DNA from: Anastatus disparis | Taxonomy: Eukaryota > Arthropoda > Insecta > Hymenoptera > Eupelmidae | Direction: 5' to 3' | NCBI GenBank assembly: GCA_017163975.1 | Contig: JAFFSR010000251.1 | Coordinates: forward strand, 1,426,001-1,490,000 | DNA: 64,000 bases | Shown here: one piece after another, positions 25,501 through 36,363 of the stretch | How positions within the stretch are numbered: position 1 is the first letter of the stretch | Layout: each line of letters opens with the position of its first letter | Notes under the pieces: generated by a model | The model's database searches: none | What the model saw: only the letters and a program-made list of their open reading frames with translations | Told to the model about the DNA's origin: nothing | Position numbers and translations under genes: made by a program

Positions 25501-27037
25501 TTCTTTATTGATCTTAATTGCAGCATTTCTTATTTTTAAATTGACGTCGGAGAAGAACTTAGCTACGTTTGTCGCGTATAAGCATTATTGAAAAAAATGT
25601 GTTACTAGGATAGTAGGCTTCGCTTTGATTATCGATAGTAGAGCAGCAAAACAATTGATATTTAATTTTTTTAAATTTACGATTGTCGAATGAAAAAAAA
25701 AAAATGGCATAATTAAAAATTTCAAAGAACTCGATATATCTCCGAGCGTAAATAGATAAAATATATATAATCGTTTAACGATATCAGTCGAACGTAATTA
25801 AATCATCGTCAGAAAGAATAAAATTTTTTCTCGATAAAAATTAACATGAAAACGCAATTAATAATAAATAAACAATCTTTTTCATCAAGATCGCGTTTAG
25901 CGATAACAACTAAATATATATTTAAAAAATTGTCGAAAATATTATGTAAATGCAATAATAATCATACCAGCTTTGGAAGATACTTCGGTCTCGCCGCTCT
26001 CCTTCAGTCTTTTCTGTAGCTCTAAATAAATAAGCGAATAAGTGTTGATAACGCTGAACAATACACCGTTTATTAAAAAACTCCCTACCATTATTGACCA
26101 TGCCCTGAAATTCATATAAATACAAAATAAATGATTTTTTTTATTAAGAGAAATCAATAAATTCGAATTTTCAGCGATAAATTGCGTCTTACTACACCGG
26201 CCCTTTATCTACTTATTCTAATTTACACAAATTAACGCTTGCGGTGTTTGACACTTAGAGTGCTCAAAAGTGTTTTGTGCATTTCGTTACAAAAAAAAAA
26301 TCAGATATGGAATGTAATGTCTTCATTAAAATACAATTAGCTTTATAAGGATATATTTAATTTAAGTGTGTTAAAAAAATCGTATTTAAAAAAAAGCGGA
26401 ATAATGAGTTTTTGAAATACTGAACATTGGCTCTAGATGTTTAACACTCACAGCGCAGTTTAAGAGGCGGTCGGAACCAAATCGGTGACTTGCAATATAT
26501 ATCAAGTCAGCATTTTTCGCTTTACGATAATATTTTGTATATTTTTATGGCTTAAACTATTTCAAATTATTCTTTATATACATGACTAGAGGAAATAACT
26601 ATATTTTTACCATATGAATAAGTAAATAAATTATTATAAGCATTTATTACAAGCACCGAACTAAGTCACCGATTTGGTTCCGACCGCCTCTTAAGGGTTA
26701 ATATAAATTCTCTTTTAAGTTATTAAAAAGCGTTGGTAGAACTAATCCTAAAAACCTAAAAAATGAAACATATTTACCTCCATCCCCCGTCAGGTGGTTC
26801 GGTATTTAATCTCGTTCTCGCAGTGCCATTGGTCAAACCGTGCTCTTCTTGTGAATTTTTCATTAGACCGTCAATCGCAACAGATCCACCATTTTCCATT
26901 AGAGTTCTCGAGCTCAAAACAACGGGCTTCCTATCGCCATCGTCATTCTCGCTAAGAGGCACATTGTCGTGATCTCGAATCGTTCCATTGCCTCTGTACA
27001 CGTCCTCTTCGCCATCCACTAAATCCGCCACCGTCAT
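16548..27037 (-). CDS. SLC16 monocarboxylate/aromatic amino acid transporter, MCT8/MCT10 (karmoisin)-like
   Basis: Nine coding exons on the minus strand: 27037-26778, 26104-25968, 21290-21139, 20682-20409, 20072-19937, 19874-19709, 19485-19239, 18686-18528 and 16765-16548. Every join keeps frame with GT-AG ends and gives 582 residues. SLC16 hallmarks are present: PPDGGWRAW (residues 81-89) before TM1 and YFKKHLGLVNGIVTTGSSVF in the TM5 region, with about 12 hydrophobic segments. The acidic N-tail of about 85 residues and the charged TM6-7 loop (LPDDEEMMRKKK) are cytosolic. The strongest likeness is to MCT8/MCT10, which carry thyroid hormone or aromatic amino acids; insect karmoisin is the likely counterpart, but substrate is not shown by sequence. 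The final exon adds a 71-residue polar, Tyr/Arg-rich tail. If the last donor is not used, an in-frame TAG at 18525-18523 ends the protein at 511 residues. Introns carry several mobile elements. Confidence 0.9.
16766..18527 (-). other. Last intron of the SLC16 gene
   Basis: The donor is G|GTTAGT at 18528/18527 and the acceptor TTCTTAG ends at 16766. The intron is AT-rich with no exon that I can support. Its first bases complete a GGT TAG in the upstream frame, so retention or early polyadenylation would give a shorter protein. Confidence 0.7.
18825..19018. mobile_element. Hairpin MITE, family copy 2 (in an SLC16 intron)
   Basis: An imperfect palindrome with ends ATTGTAACTG and CAGTTACAAT and inner arms AATATGGTAAAAATTG and CAATTTTTACCATAT. 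The right arm in reverse complement (TAACTGTGGGACATAT..., then ATAAAAATTACT) lines up with the left arm of the element at 2164-2363, which identifies a common family. It is non-coding and sits in the intron between the exons at 18686 and 19239. Confidence 0.55.
21440..22262. mobile_element. TTAA-flanked element, piggyBac-like non-autonomous (TIR GGAGGTTCTTGC)
   Basis: Perfect 12-bp terminal inverted repeats (GGAGGTTCTTGC and GCAAGAACCTCC) lie directly inside TTAA on both sides (21436-21439 and 22263-22266). The 823-bp interior has one 80-codon minus frame (22081-21839) that I cannot assign; no transposase signature is visible. The element lies in the large SLC16 intron 21291-25967. Its termini differ from the other two TTAA elements in this window. 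Confidence 0.7.
22860..22940. repeat. Short degenerate tandem repeat
   Basis: Three consecutive units of about 27 bp of the type AAATATTTAGCTTTCGAATATTTTA, diverged from each other. The repeat is intronic and no function is apparent. Confidence 0.5.
23725..23935. repeat. Long imperfect hairpin in SLC16 intron
   Basis: ACTTTTATTTATAATCACCGTAGAATCTG on one side pairs with CAGATTCTACGGTGGTGGTTATAAATAAAAG on the other, and the pairing extends outward through ATGATGATAATGATGA and TTATCATTATCATTAT. The arms are about 60 nt and the loop about 75 nt. It could be a MITE remnant or a transcribed hairpin; both strands are possible. Confidence 0.5.
24326..24370 (+). promoter_or_regulatory. TATA-type promoter candidate, plus strand, inside the SLC16 intron
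   Basis: TATATATAAGG (24326-24336) is followed about 30 nt later by a less AT-rich CTCTCCTCAATATCCGTACAACAGC. Spacing and composition resemble an insect core promoter. The open frame 24250-24438 crosses it and is probably meaningless. No downstream plus-strand gene is recognised. Confidence 0.2.
24991..25016. repeat. (AT)n microsatellite
   Basis: About 25 bp of uninterrupted alternating A and T, intronic. Confidence 0.85.
26464..26690. mobile_element. TTAA-flanked MITE (TIR GAGGCGGTCGGAACC...)
   Basis: The left terminus starts GAGGCGGTCGGAACCAAATC and is matched exactly in inverse at the right terminus, giving a perfect 27-bp repeat. Both ends abut TTAA (26460-26463 and 26691-26694). The 227-bp element has an AT-rich, non-coding centre. 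It lies in the first coding intron of the SLC16 gene, between exons ending at 26778 and starting at 26104. The perfect arms suggest a recent insertion. A piggyBac-type mobiliser is inferred from TTAA. Confidence 0.75.
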
Positions 27038-27141
27038 CTTTCAGCTGTTAATCAGACTTGTGGATTTGGGATTTTAAGATGATATCGAGGAGTTTATTCC
27101 TCCTCGGAATTGTTGACGGGATAATCTTTTGAGTGGCGTAC
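27038..27141 (-). other. 5' UTR portion of the first coding exon of the SLC16 gene
   Basis: Upstream of the ATG at 27037 the minus strand has an acceptor TTTGTACAG ending at 27142, so the start codon exon begins about 104 nt before the ATG. This implies at least one further non-coding exon upstream. Confidence 0.5.
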
Positions 27142-28134
27142 CTGTACAAACAATATTAAACAGATTGGATATATATTTGAGTTTATAATTTTATTTTACG
27201 TATTGATTTATTCATAAAAACGAAAATTTCCATTTTCACAAGTTATGGACGATATGGTTTTATCAAATTCTTTCATTTTCTAATGCCTAAGAGCTTTACA
27301 AAGTTTTGATGTACTTGATAGAATTTAAAAAATTTAATTTTCAAGAAAGAGCTTATAGTAAAATTATAATGTTTCAAATAATAAAATTACGACGAATCTA
27401 ATTATAATAATTAATTATTCTATTTCAACGTGCGCGTAACACATGAGCAAATAGAGTATTTTCTAAGGTACGCATTTATCAATTAGAGTAACATAAGAAT
27501 TATCAACCTTATTTACAGTGCGCGCGACATAAATTTGCGTCATAAATGGATTATTTGAAAATCTAAATGACGTTATAGTGCGTGACAAAAAAATCATTTA
27601 AAAATATTTTTCAAACGCTAAAAGTTGAACCAGATAATTTTCATCTTAGAAAGTAATTGACGTTTACGAGCACTTCAATTTTATAATACCCATGAAGACG
27701 CTGAAATTATGTTTGATGAAAAAAATGGTAAAAACAATTTTGGCAGTATATTCAACGCTCAGCAGGACTGTAATATTTATAATCATAATATTTTTCTCAA
27801 ATAAAGTAACAAAAATATAAAAAATTATGCTATCCTTAAGAAAAAAAAAAAAAAAAAAAAGATAAGGTCAATGAACCCTTTCTCCATTGTCCAATTCACG
27901 AAAGACGAAGCAAGAAAAAAAAGTCAAACGAATCAAAAGAACAATGGAAATTCAGCGAAAAACCTACACACTCAATTGTCTTGGGCTCTTTCATCATGCT
28001 AAAAAATTGCGCACGTTGAAAAGAGAGAGAGAAGGAGAGATAGAAAGAGAGATAAGTTAAAGGGTTAATTTTGGCGCCTAAGAGCTTTGTAAAACGTATA
28101 TATATACGTTACGTAGTGGTGTACGTACTCATAC

Positions 28135-28263
28135 CAAAGCCAAGAGGAGGCTCAATGAAATTACGCGCGCTCAGCGTGATGTCATGGCCGTGGCCGCCGA
28201 GCCATAGGAGAGCACGTGCTTCATACCTATCAGTGTCGTAGGCAGTTCTGCTTGAACTATAGT
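28135..28263 (-). other. Candidate non-coding first exon of the SLC16 gene
   Basis: On the minus strand a TATA box, TATATAAA (28298-28291), precedes a GC-richer stretch that ends at a good donor, TTTG|GTATGAG (28135/28134). The acceptor at 27142 would join it to the ATG exon across an intron of about 1 kb. An alternative donor, ATAG|GTATGAA, lies near 28239. This is inferred from signals only. Confidence 0.35.
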
Positions 28264-28290
28264 AAATACACATGTATATATAACTGTACT

Positions 28291-28298
28291 TTTATATA
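28291..28298 (-). promoter_or_regulatory. TATA box, likely SLC16 promoter
   Basis: The minus strand reads AGTATATAAAAGTACAG. It sits about 30 nt upstream of the proposed start of the exon 28263-28135. A GA-rich tract (GAGAGAGAGAAGGAGAG, plus strand, about 28023-28050) nearby could bind GAGA-type factors. Confidence 0.35.
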
Positions 28299-28399
28299 CT
28301 ACGGACACAAATATCGAAAGGCAAAGTTGAAAAAATAAAGAAGGTTGTTGAATCGATAAAGCCATTTTTTATGATTTCAAATAAAGAGATCGAGCTGGG

Positions 28400-29590
28400 C
28401 ATCGAGCACGTGGAATATTAATAAAGTATTGTTTTTTTTAAAAAAAATTTCAGATTATACGTGAGTTTGATAATGCAAGGAGTGGTAATATCATGCATTA
28501 TTATATGCAAATTGATTTTGCGCATGCAGCACATATACGCATCGACCGAAATTGAATTATTACAAAATTTGTTTGTTATAATTCTCATTGCGATAATGAA
28601 AATTAATTTATTAATGTTCTTTGCCGATTACACTTAAACATTGTAAGCAATAATTTTAGATAGCAACAAGTATGGGTTAAGTGTATACGTGAATTTTTGC
28701 TCCTCGTTTTTAGAGTACGATAAAATTTGTTGGTAAAATACTTGACCGATTTATGAGCTATTGATAGTACGAAATTCAAATGATTCTAATTATTTCAAAT
28801 AAAATTAAGTTTGCGATTATTTTTTGATCTTGAAAAAATCTCTTAAGTTTAATAAAAATTATGGGATTTGTAAATGCTATAATTAAGACAATTCTTTATT
28901 TAACGCAAAATTTTGAATTTTTTTTTTATTTATAAATAAAGTTGACATGTTATGCAGTGGTACAAGGTCTAAAGATTCATCGGGGTAGAAAAAGAATCTT
29001 ATCAATTGCTCTTTTCTTTTCGTTTATGAATATGAAAATTAATAATCTACATTATTAGCATTAGAAACTTAGAGACGATTATATTTATAAGCGATAAGAC
29101 CATCCATATATCAATGCTGCGACCGTCATTATAAAAATTAGGTATGAATTTATTTAGTATATGTGTGTATATGTGTAAGTAATATTCTTTGAATAGTGCA
29201 CAAATGAATTAACAATGAAAAAAAGTGCTCTCGGCGAGCGATGAAAGAGAAACATCGTTGCAATTCACGTATCAAGAGTTCAGCGGTATTATTTGACTCA
29301 TTAAAGAGCTGCTGCCGCAGCGGTGAAAAAAAAAAAAAAAAAGAGTCTGATTCGTTTATAATTGATGAACGTTGACAAAATTTAAGCTACTTTAAATTCA
29401 TTGAGAGTACGTACGACAATTTTAAAGCAATTGTAAATCAAACTCGGTATTGCATCATCGCACGGTATATACCTGCTTTGGTTTTGAATTTGTCAACTCA
29501 ACATTTTTATTTATTGTCGTTCAATGTTATTTCAAAATGTACTTTTAGAAACATATAATTTTTTATACATTTTTAAGTATTTTAAATTAA

Positions 29591-29656
<66 letters not shown>

Positions 29657-32150
29657 ATGTCAATTCGAATAATTAAAAAATAAAAATCGTTGTTTAGGAA
29701 TATGTTTCGTTTGGTATCCAAAACACAAAAAAATGTTATGGTAAAAGTGAAAGTGGTCATTAGTTGTGGACAATTAAAAATCATAATTTTTAGTTATTTT
29801 GTCATAAAATAATTTTTTGATGAATTTTTATTAAAAAACTGTCAATGTTTAAAAAAAGAAGTTAATAAAAACTTTTCAGAAGTTAATACTATATTTTTCA
29901 GTTTACCGTGAAAAAATATAATTTACAAAATCGAAAACGATTTATTTTTGTCGTTTATTTGATATTTTAGTATTTACTACACAGAAGTAACCCACAGCTA
30001 CTACATGACATAAAAATTTTTTACATATTTTGGGTACTAAATGGAACACATCTCTAGACTTTTAGCGATTTTTATTGTTTGACCGTGCATATTAATAAAT
30101 AATTGCATAAAAATCAAACGCAACTATGCAAATTTAATTAAATTTTGTCTTAAAAAATTGTAAAAGCTTAAGTATCATTGTTTTACATTTTCATTCACTG
30201 CTAAAGAATGAAATGTATGTTATGAAAATATAAACTAATATGTTGTGGTATGATGACGGATTTCTATATACAATGCAATGACACCATTTAGTAAAGAGCT
30301 TATCCTAAAATTGAATATTTAAATTTTTTATGTTAATATTTAACACTGATTACGACATTATAACATACAAAAGCTGAATGTCAAATATTTTTGTTATGTA
30401 TAAAAACTAAACTTTAAAAATATTCCTATGCAAAAAGTTAAATAATTTAAATGCTAATTAAACAAGTCAAAGAAAATCAAATCTAAATTAGAGTACACGT
30501 GAACTCAAAGCTTAGGGCAAATGAAAATAGCACAAGTAAAATGCGCAATCGGTAAAATTGAAGCCGCGCGCTGCAACTCTTTAATCTGAACGAGCATCCA
30601 TTAAACATACGCTGATCTTGATAAATCATCCCTCTCGATCATCAAATTTTTCGTTCTAAATATATTCCTCGCACACAAAGACCCTTTATATATCATATAT
30701 CGATAACTCCCTAATCGCAAATGTCTAGTGTAAAATATTTTAAAAATAAAATAAAGATGCCCACCCGTGCTCTGTAATCAATGCACCGCAAACAGATAAC
30801 ATTATTTCTTTTTCTTTTTCTCTCTTTTTTTTTTTTTCTATTCGTACAGTGCCGGCTTTTCTGACGAGCAAAGGAGATTAAATAATCGCCGATAAGAGAA
30901 GAAACATAACATCACGCTTATTTGAATAATTGCATAAACAAAGTACAACGGACTTGTAAAAATAAAGAAAATTATACGATTATTGATAATGTACTAATAG
31001 TAAAATATATTATAACGTGTGTTAAAAAATCAGCGTACAAGAAAAAGGAAGGAACGATAAAATGAAAGCGCCTCACTTTTGCCTTATATATAGTTTAAGT
31101 TGTACTAGGGGCGAAGGACCGATTATCTGATCTATTCTCAAGTCGTTGTAGGTGTTTCTATTTATAGGATGTTAAATATCTTTCTTTTTTTTCTCTTTCA
31201 CATTAAATTTTGATACTTTTATTTGGGCTTGTACACCGAAGATAGTAATAGATTGCATTGAATCTTTTTTTTATCTTAACATTTTTATAAAGAATTCGTT
31301 TTTTTTTTTTTTTAAATTTTAAAATAAAGTTTTGACACTTTTATTTCGGCTGACCGCTGGAGCAAAAATAGTATGATATTGTGAGATTGCGAATTGTGTT
31401 GAAAAACAAAACAAAAGAAATTCTCAAGCTTCAGTGAAGACTCAAGCTTTTATACAAACTTGGAGTTATGATTAATATCGAAATTCAATTAGACTATTAA
31501 TCGAAAACTAAATGTAAAACTAATTATATAATATAAAATTTAAAACAATTAACATAATGTACCGAATATCACCTTAAGACATAAAATATTAACTGTTATT
31601 TGTTTTGTTTAAATATATACTTGCTTTATTCCCAAAACTCTATGCTCCAAAACAATCACGTAACCAGAAAGTTTGCCCTCGCACATAAGCACGTGTACCT
31701 TAGTGCGTATTTTAAATTCATCGGATAGCCTATAGAAAAGTAATAATAGAATTACTTATCGATCGTTATATTTTCTTTAGAAAAAAAAAATATCTATTTT
31801 TATATATATAAACCATGCAGTTTCGAACTTATAGATCAACGCTTGATCAATCGATTAGTGAACTATGTACGACTGGCGAAATTATTTTTAAAAAATGTTA
31901 AAAAATTAACGATTTTATAAAAAAGAAAGCCATAGCGATCCCATATTATATCACCATGAATTAAAGAGCTAATATACCTCTATATCCCGTTTCTTCGATA
32001 CAATAACCCGATCGGCGCCAAACACGCGCTCCTCTCGCCCCACACTTGTTATGTATAATATAATCCACTTTTTTTTTATTTCACATTCGTATAATATACA
32101 CTTTGAACTTGATGTACAAAACACAAGTATATATATATATAATAATCGCT
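28400..32150. other. AT-rich stretch without recognised genes
   Basis: No exon supported on either strand. It contains the (AT)n tract at 29597-29661 and poly-A/T runs, and may be upstream intron or intergenic DNA of the SLC16 gene. Confidence 0.4.
29597..29661. repeat. (AT)n microsatellite, about 65 bp
   Basis: Uninterrupted alternating TA. It is likely polymorphic and prone to cruciform extrusion or assembly-length error. The frame translated across it gives only Ile-Tyr repeats and is not a gene. Confidence 0.95.
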
Positions 32151-32184
32151 TGCGTGCGTGGCTCTCTCGTTGTTCAACGCTCGC

Positions 32185-32290
32185 TCACTGGCTACTAACT
32201 AAACTAAACTAAAACCGAGCTTATACTGTGCGTATTATAAAAGCCGGCTTTGGCTTGGGCTTCTCTCGTTCTTCCTCGATCGCACGTATA
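32185..32290. promoter_or_regulatory. Bidirectional TATA-type promoter candidate
   Basis: A GC-richer island has two opposed TATA boxes: TATAAAAG on the plus strand at 32236-32243, and TATAAG on the minus strand at 32225-32220. On the minus side, AGTTAGTAGCCAGTG about 30 nt downstream could be an initiator; on the plus side, TTCTCTCGTTC lies at a similar distance. The minus transcript could be an alternative distal start of the SLC16 gene. The plus transcript would have no known gene before 38.6 kb. Confidence 0.35.
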
Positions 32291-32299
32291 GATATACAC

Positions 32300-35200
32300 A
32301 CTAAATAAGAGAGAGAGAGAATTTCAACGGGGATATATATGCGACTACGACGAGCCAGCCCACGAGTAACGATGACTACAAAAGCATAAAGCATATGTTC
32401 CTACATCAGTCCTCTCTCTACACGCTATGTGTACAAGTGAGACCAGAATAAAGATAAAAATAGTAAGAGAGAGAATAAGGAGAAGACATTTGGAGAAATT
32501 TATGTATTATATATGACGAACCTTATTCTCTTCTCGATTATTCATCGGTTTAATTTTTTTAAATTGATAAAAATATCATTTTTATTTCCTCTGCAATTGC
32601 AGCGTTAAAAAGGTGAAATAATGATATTGGTTTAATCAATTGAAAATTTAAAAGTTATCAATTTATGCTAGTTAGAAATTTTACTCATTATTTTTGTTAT
32701 CATTACTTTACTTTTATATCGCTTATACGAAAACCCGGAGATTCGATATATGTAATGTGATCATTCTAATTCTAAAGCGTATCATATAATTTTTTATTAT
32801 AACTACATTGTATTACATTGGTACAATTATTTGTATAATAAATTTTTATCACACGCGCTAGTAGGAATTCGGCCAAAGAGAAAAGGAACTGGTATAAGGA
32901 AACTTCGTGATAATGTACGATAAATAAAAAGAAATGCGATTAGAGTATACGAGGAGACAGAAACATATAAGATGTTAATTATAATAGAAAATAAAAAAGA
33001 TATGACTTGGAGTATAAATTTGAAAAAAAAAATTCTTTGCGAAGTAGATGGATTAGTCTGTGTTTATATTTAAAAAAATATAAAAATAATGTTTTATGAT
33101 AATCTAAAATTGAAAAATGTGTTTTAACACAAGTGTAGGCCTCGATTTTTAGATTTTAATCAAACATAATAAATTAAGATGTTATTATAAAACAATTAAA
33201 ATTAATGAAAATTAATACCGGAAAATTTATCATCGATCCAATTGCGAACTACTGAGTGACAATCAAAAAGTCATTTTTCATTAGAATGAAAACAAAAAAA
33301 TAAAATAATTTTCACTTTATTGTAATCTTTGCGATAGCATATAAAAAGTTTGCAAATTTTCTATTAGCGGTCATAAAATGCAACAATACCTTGTTAAAAA
33401 AAAGCATTGATTGTAAAAGTATTATTAGGTAATAGATGAAGCAATTTAGCAACGTGTTGCATCAACGCAAAAAAATAATGCATTAAAATTTAGAATACAT
33501 TAGCCACCATTATAGCTTTCTTTCTAAATATTTTTTTAAAACGTATTTATTAATCTTTGAAAAATATACAAATATTTTAATGATTTGATTAAAAACAAAT
33601 TCTTTTGATTAAATAATGTGAATAATCTTATGAATTATAAGATTTTAGAAAAAGAATGGCAAAAACACGTTTAAAAATGAAAAGATGTAAGGAGTATGAA
33701 GTGTGAACAAGAGAGTACAATTTTTGCATATGCAAATATAGATGTATATATGTTATACAACATGGGGGGAAATCATTAGAATAACCACGTGCGAATATCG
33801 CGAGAAGCCTAGGATCATCATAGGCAATGTTTAGTGGGAGATTTGTCTGATACGCGTTGGGCGCTTGAGTGTGCTTTTAACGCGAAGGCTTTTAAATAAT
33901 TCCCACTGGGAATGGACCAAGCGAAAATATTGTTTTATGTTTCTGAGATGAGTTGACATTAAAGTGAGAAAATTTTTTTTAGTGTTAATAAAAAGATGCA
34001 TTGTTTGAAAAAACTATATGATATTTTGATTTTTATATTTGGAAAAATTCTAGTTCATAAATGTTCAAAAGTTAGATTAGATTATTAATATAAATTTTGT
34101 CTGACAATATTAATGTTTGAAAAAAAATTTTTTCAATGAAATTATTTTAAAAATACATTAGCACGAAATTAAGATTATATTTGAGATTTTACATAATAAA
34201 ATAAAGTGGAGTGACTGGAATTTTAAGCGTGAGCATTAACGATGATAAATGTTACTTTTATTTGGATATGATTCACAATAGTGATTCAAATTCATCGTTG
34301 GAGCAACGATAAGTTATGCATTCGAATGTATTAATTGTCAATATGGATATTATATTGATCCAGTGTTTCCGTATATTTCGAATCAAAATTGATGAAATTG
34401 CACTAAAGCTGGACAATCATAGAATTACCAAACTGCTTGAATACTTTTTTTAATTTAATTCTGTTTACTGTTAAAATTGATGCAAATTTTTAATTTTATA
34501 GATTTTAATAAAGCAAAAATATATTATATGTAAAAAAATATTCGAGAAGTTTTACGATCAAATACTATCTAGCTATATATAACCAGGTAAAGTAAACAAA
34601 TAACTGATTCAACTTTCTTCTATACTGAGTAATTTTATCAATATGTATCTCTTTTGTTAATACCAATAATTTAAAAAGATCATTAAATTTTCGGATTTTA
34701 TATGACCTGGTGGAAAATTGATCAAAATTAATTGAAAAAAAAAAAAATTTTAACCGATCTCATTGATTTTCTACCAATTTCGATTAATTTTCTACCAGAT
34801 ATATGTTTATTAAATAAGAAGCAAGACTAAAAAATTCAATACATTAACGCAAATCTAAATCCAAGCATAATGTATACATGCAATAATAAAAACTTAAAGT
34901 TATGCGTGATCTACTGAATGTGCATGCACACGATTTTTAAAAAAATGTGCATTCATATATTTACAATTCAATGTAAAATAATACAGCGTGCTTTGAAATT
35001 TAAGAATCTACGCGAATAACGGAAAAAAAGCAACCTGAGAATTTTCGAGCTTGCTGCATTTAATGATATTATCGGCTGAATATTGTTGCGCAAGTATATA
35101 GGTATATACATAATATTCGTTCGATTGATTTACGCATATTTCAAAAGTCAACATGTTTATCACTTGCGAATGTTACGCAAGTTAAAACTTAAAAACATTC

Positions 35201-35470
35201 GACACATTTTTTTAATGTTAAATCCTGTAAAAAATGCCTTTTAGTTATAATTATTAATTTAAATTACTAAAAATAAATAAAAATTTCCTTGGATTAATAA
35301 TCGAAGTGTAAAAATTTCTACAATGCAGAATATCAAAAAAGGGTTAAATAATGAATATTGTATACATTTAATTTTTGATAGTTTAAAATATACTATAATT
35401 AGTATAAAATTAAAGGAAACAATAAATTATGATCTTATAAATTATAAACTCTCTCAATCAAGAATATTCT
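32300..35470. other. AT-rich intergenic stretch
   Basis: No coding exon is supported. A GC-richer patch at about 33770-33920 contains ATCGCGAG, ACGCGTTGGGCGC and a palindromic TTCCCACTGGGAA, so it may be a cis-regulatory element. Confidence 0.35.
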
Positions 35471-35487
35471 AATATAAATGAAATCCT

Positions 35488-35680
35488 GAGGTCGTCAGTG
35501 GCTTATTTGGTTGAGTGATGGATTCGTAAACTCGAGGTTCCGAGTTCGAATCCTGTTCTCGACTGATTGATACAAGCACCACTACGTTTCATGTGCTTTG
35601 TTCCCAAACACACTGACGACCTCCGTCTCTAATTAGCATCGTAATAATGACATAAATACAGCGACGATAAATAAAAAAAA
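35488..35680 (+). mobile_element. tRNA-derived SINE, copy 1, with target duplication
   Basis: The 5' head resembles a tRNA. It has an A-box-like TGGCTTATTTGG and a B box GAGTTCGAATCC. A short body and an A-rich tail follow (to about 35680). The whole element is bounded by a perfect 17-bp direct repeat, AATATAAATGAAATCCT (35471-35487 and 35680-35696), as expected for LINE-type target-primed insertion. Two relatives lie at 60957-61142 and 63527-63726. The first 13 nt (GAGGTCGTCAGTG) are exactly complementary to CACTGACGACCTC near 35621, so the RNA can close a stem around the tRNA-like part. Confidence 0.85.
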
Positions 35681-35699
35681 ATATAAATGAAATCCTACG

Positions 35700-36363
35700 T
35701 AATTAAATCATCTTTTTGTGGAATGTATAAATAACTATTAATCAGAGGGATACATTTCCGAAATACTCAGATAGGTAAAAAAGTAAACTATTTTATTAGT
35801 AAGTACAACTAAGTTCTATTCTTAAAATACTTGGAAGCTTTAAATATAGCATCATTACATTCCTTCTTTCAGCAAAATTTACGTCTTTCATTATTTCCAT
35901 AGAACGCAATATTTGTGAAAAAAATTCATTTTATATTAATAAATGTTTTATTAAATACTGATGTGTTTATAAATATAGCTTGCATTAATAAAGTGCAGGT
36001 GCTTTAAATAAAAAATAAAAATATAGATGATGATAAAAAACGTTTTTTTTTCAATTTATTTGAATGTTTTAAAAAATTAATAATTTAGAAATAATTTTTT
36101 TATTTCAATTTATAGTCTAATCATTTATTTTAATTTATAGTTTTATCAGATCTATGGGCAAAAATTGAAAATAATATTTTTAATATCCTTTACTAAATAT
36201 CAATTTGTCCCGTTTTAAGGATTTAAAAAATCAGTAAATGTTCAAATATAAAATACAATTTAAATTATGCAAAATTTAAAGCAAAAATATTTAATAAAAA
36301 TATAATATATTACAATTGCAATTTACAGTAATTAAATTCATTTATCAAACATTTGAAACAATA
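35700..36363. other. 3' flank of DOHH
   Basis: AT-rich, no gene. A minus-strand AATAAA (36104-36099), about 260 nt after the DOHH stop, is a plausible polyadenylation signal; another occurs near 35947. Confidence 0.4.

Noticed and set aside
29587..29784. 65-codon minus frame
   Set aside because: A third of it is the (AT)n repeat read as Ile-Tyr; it is not a protein.
35488..35570. A genuine tRNA gene
   Set aside because: A and B boxes are present, but the acceptor stem does not close. Related copies with the same body, plus a target duplication and A-rich tail, show a SINE.
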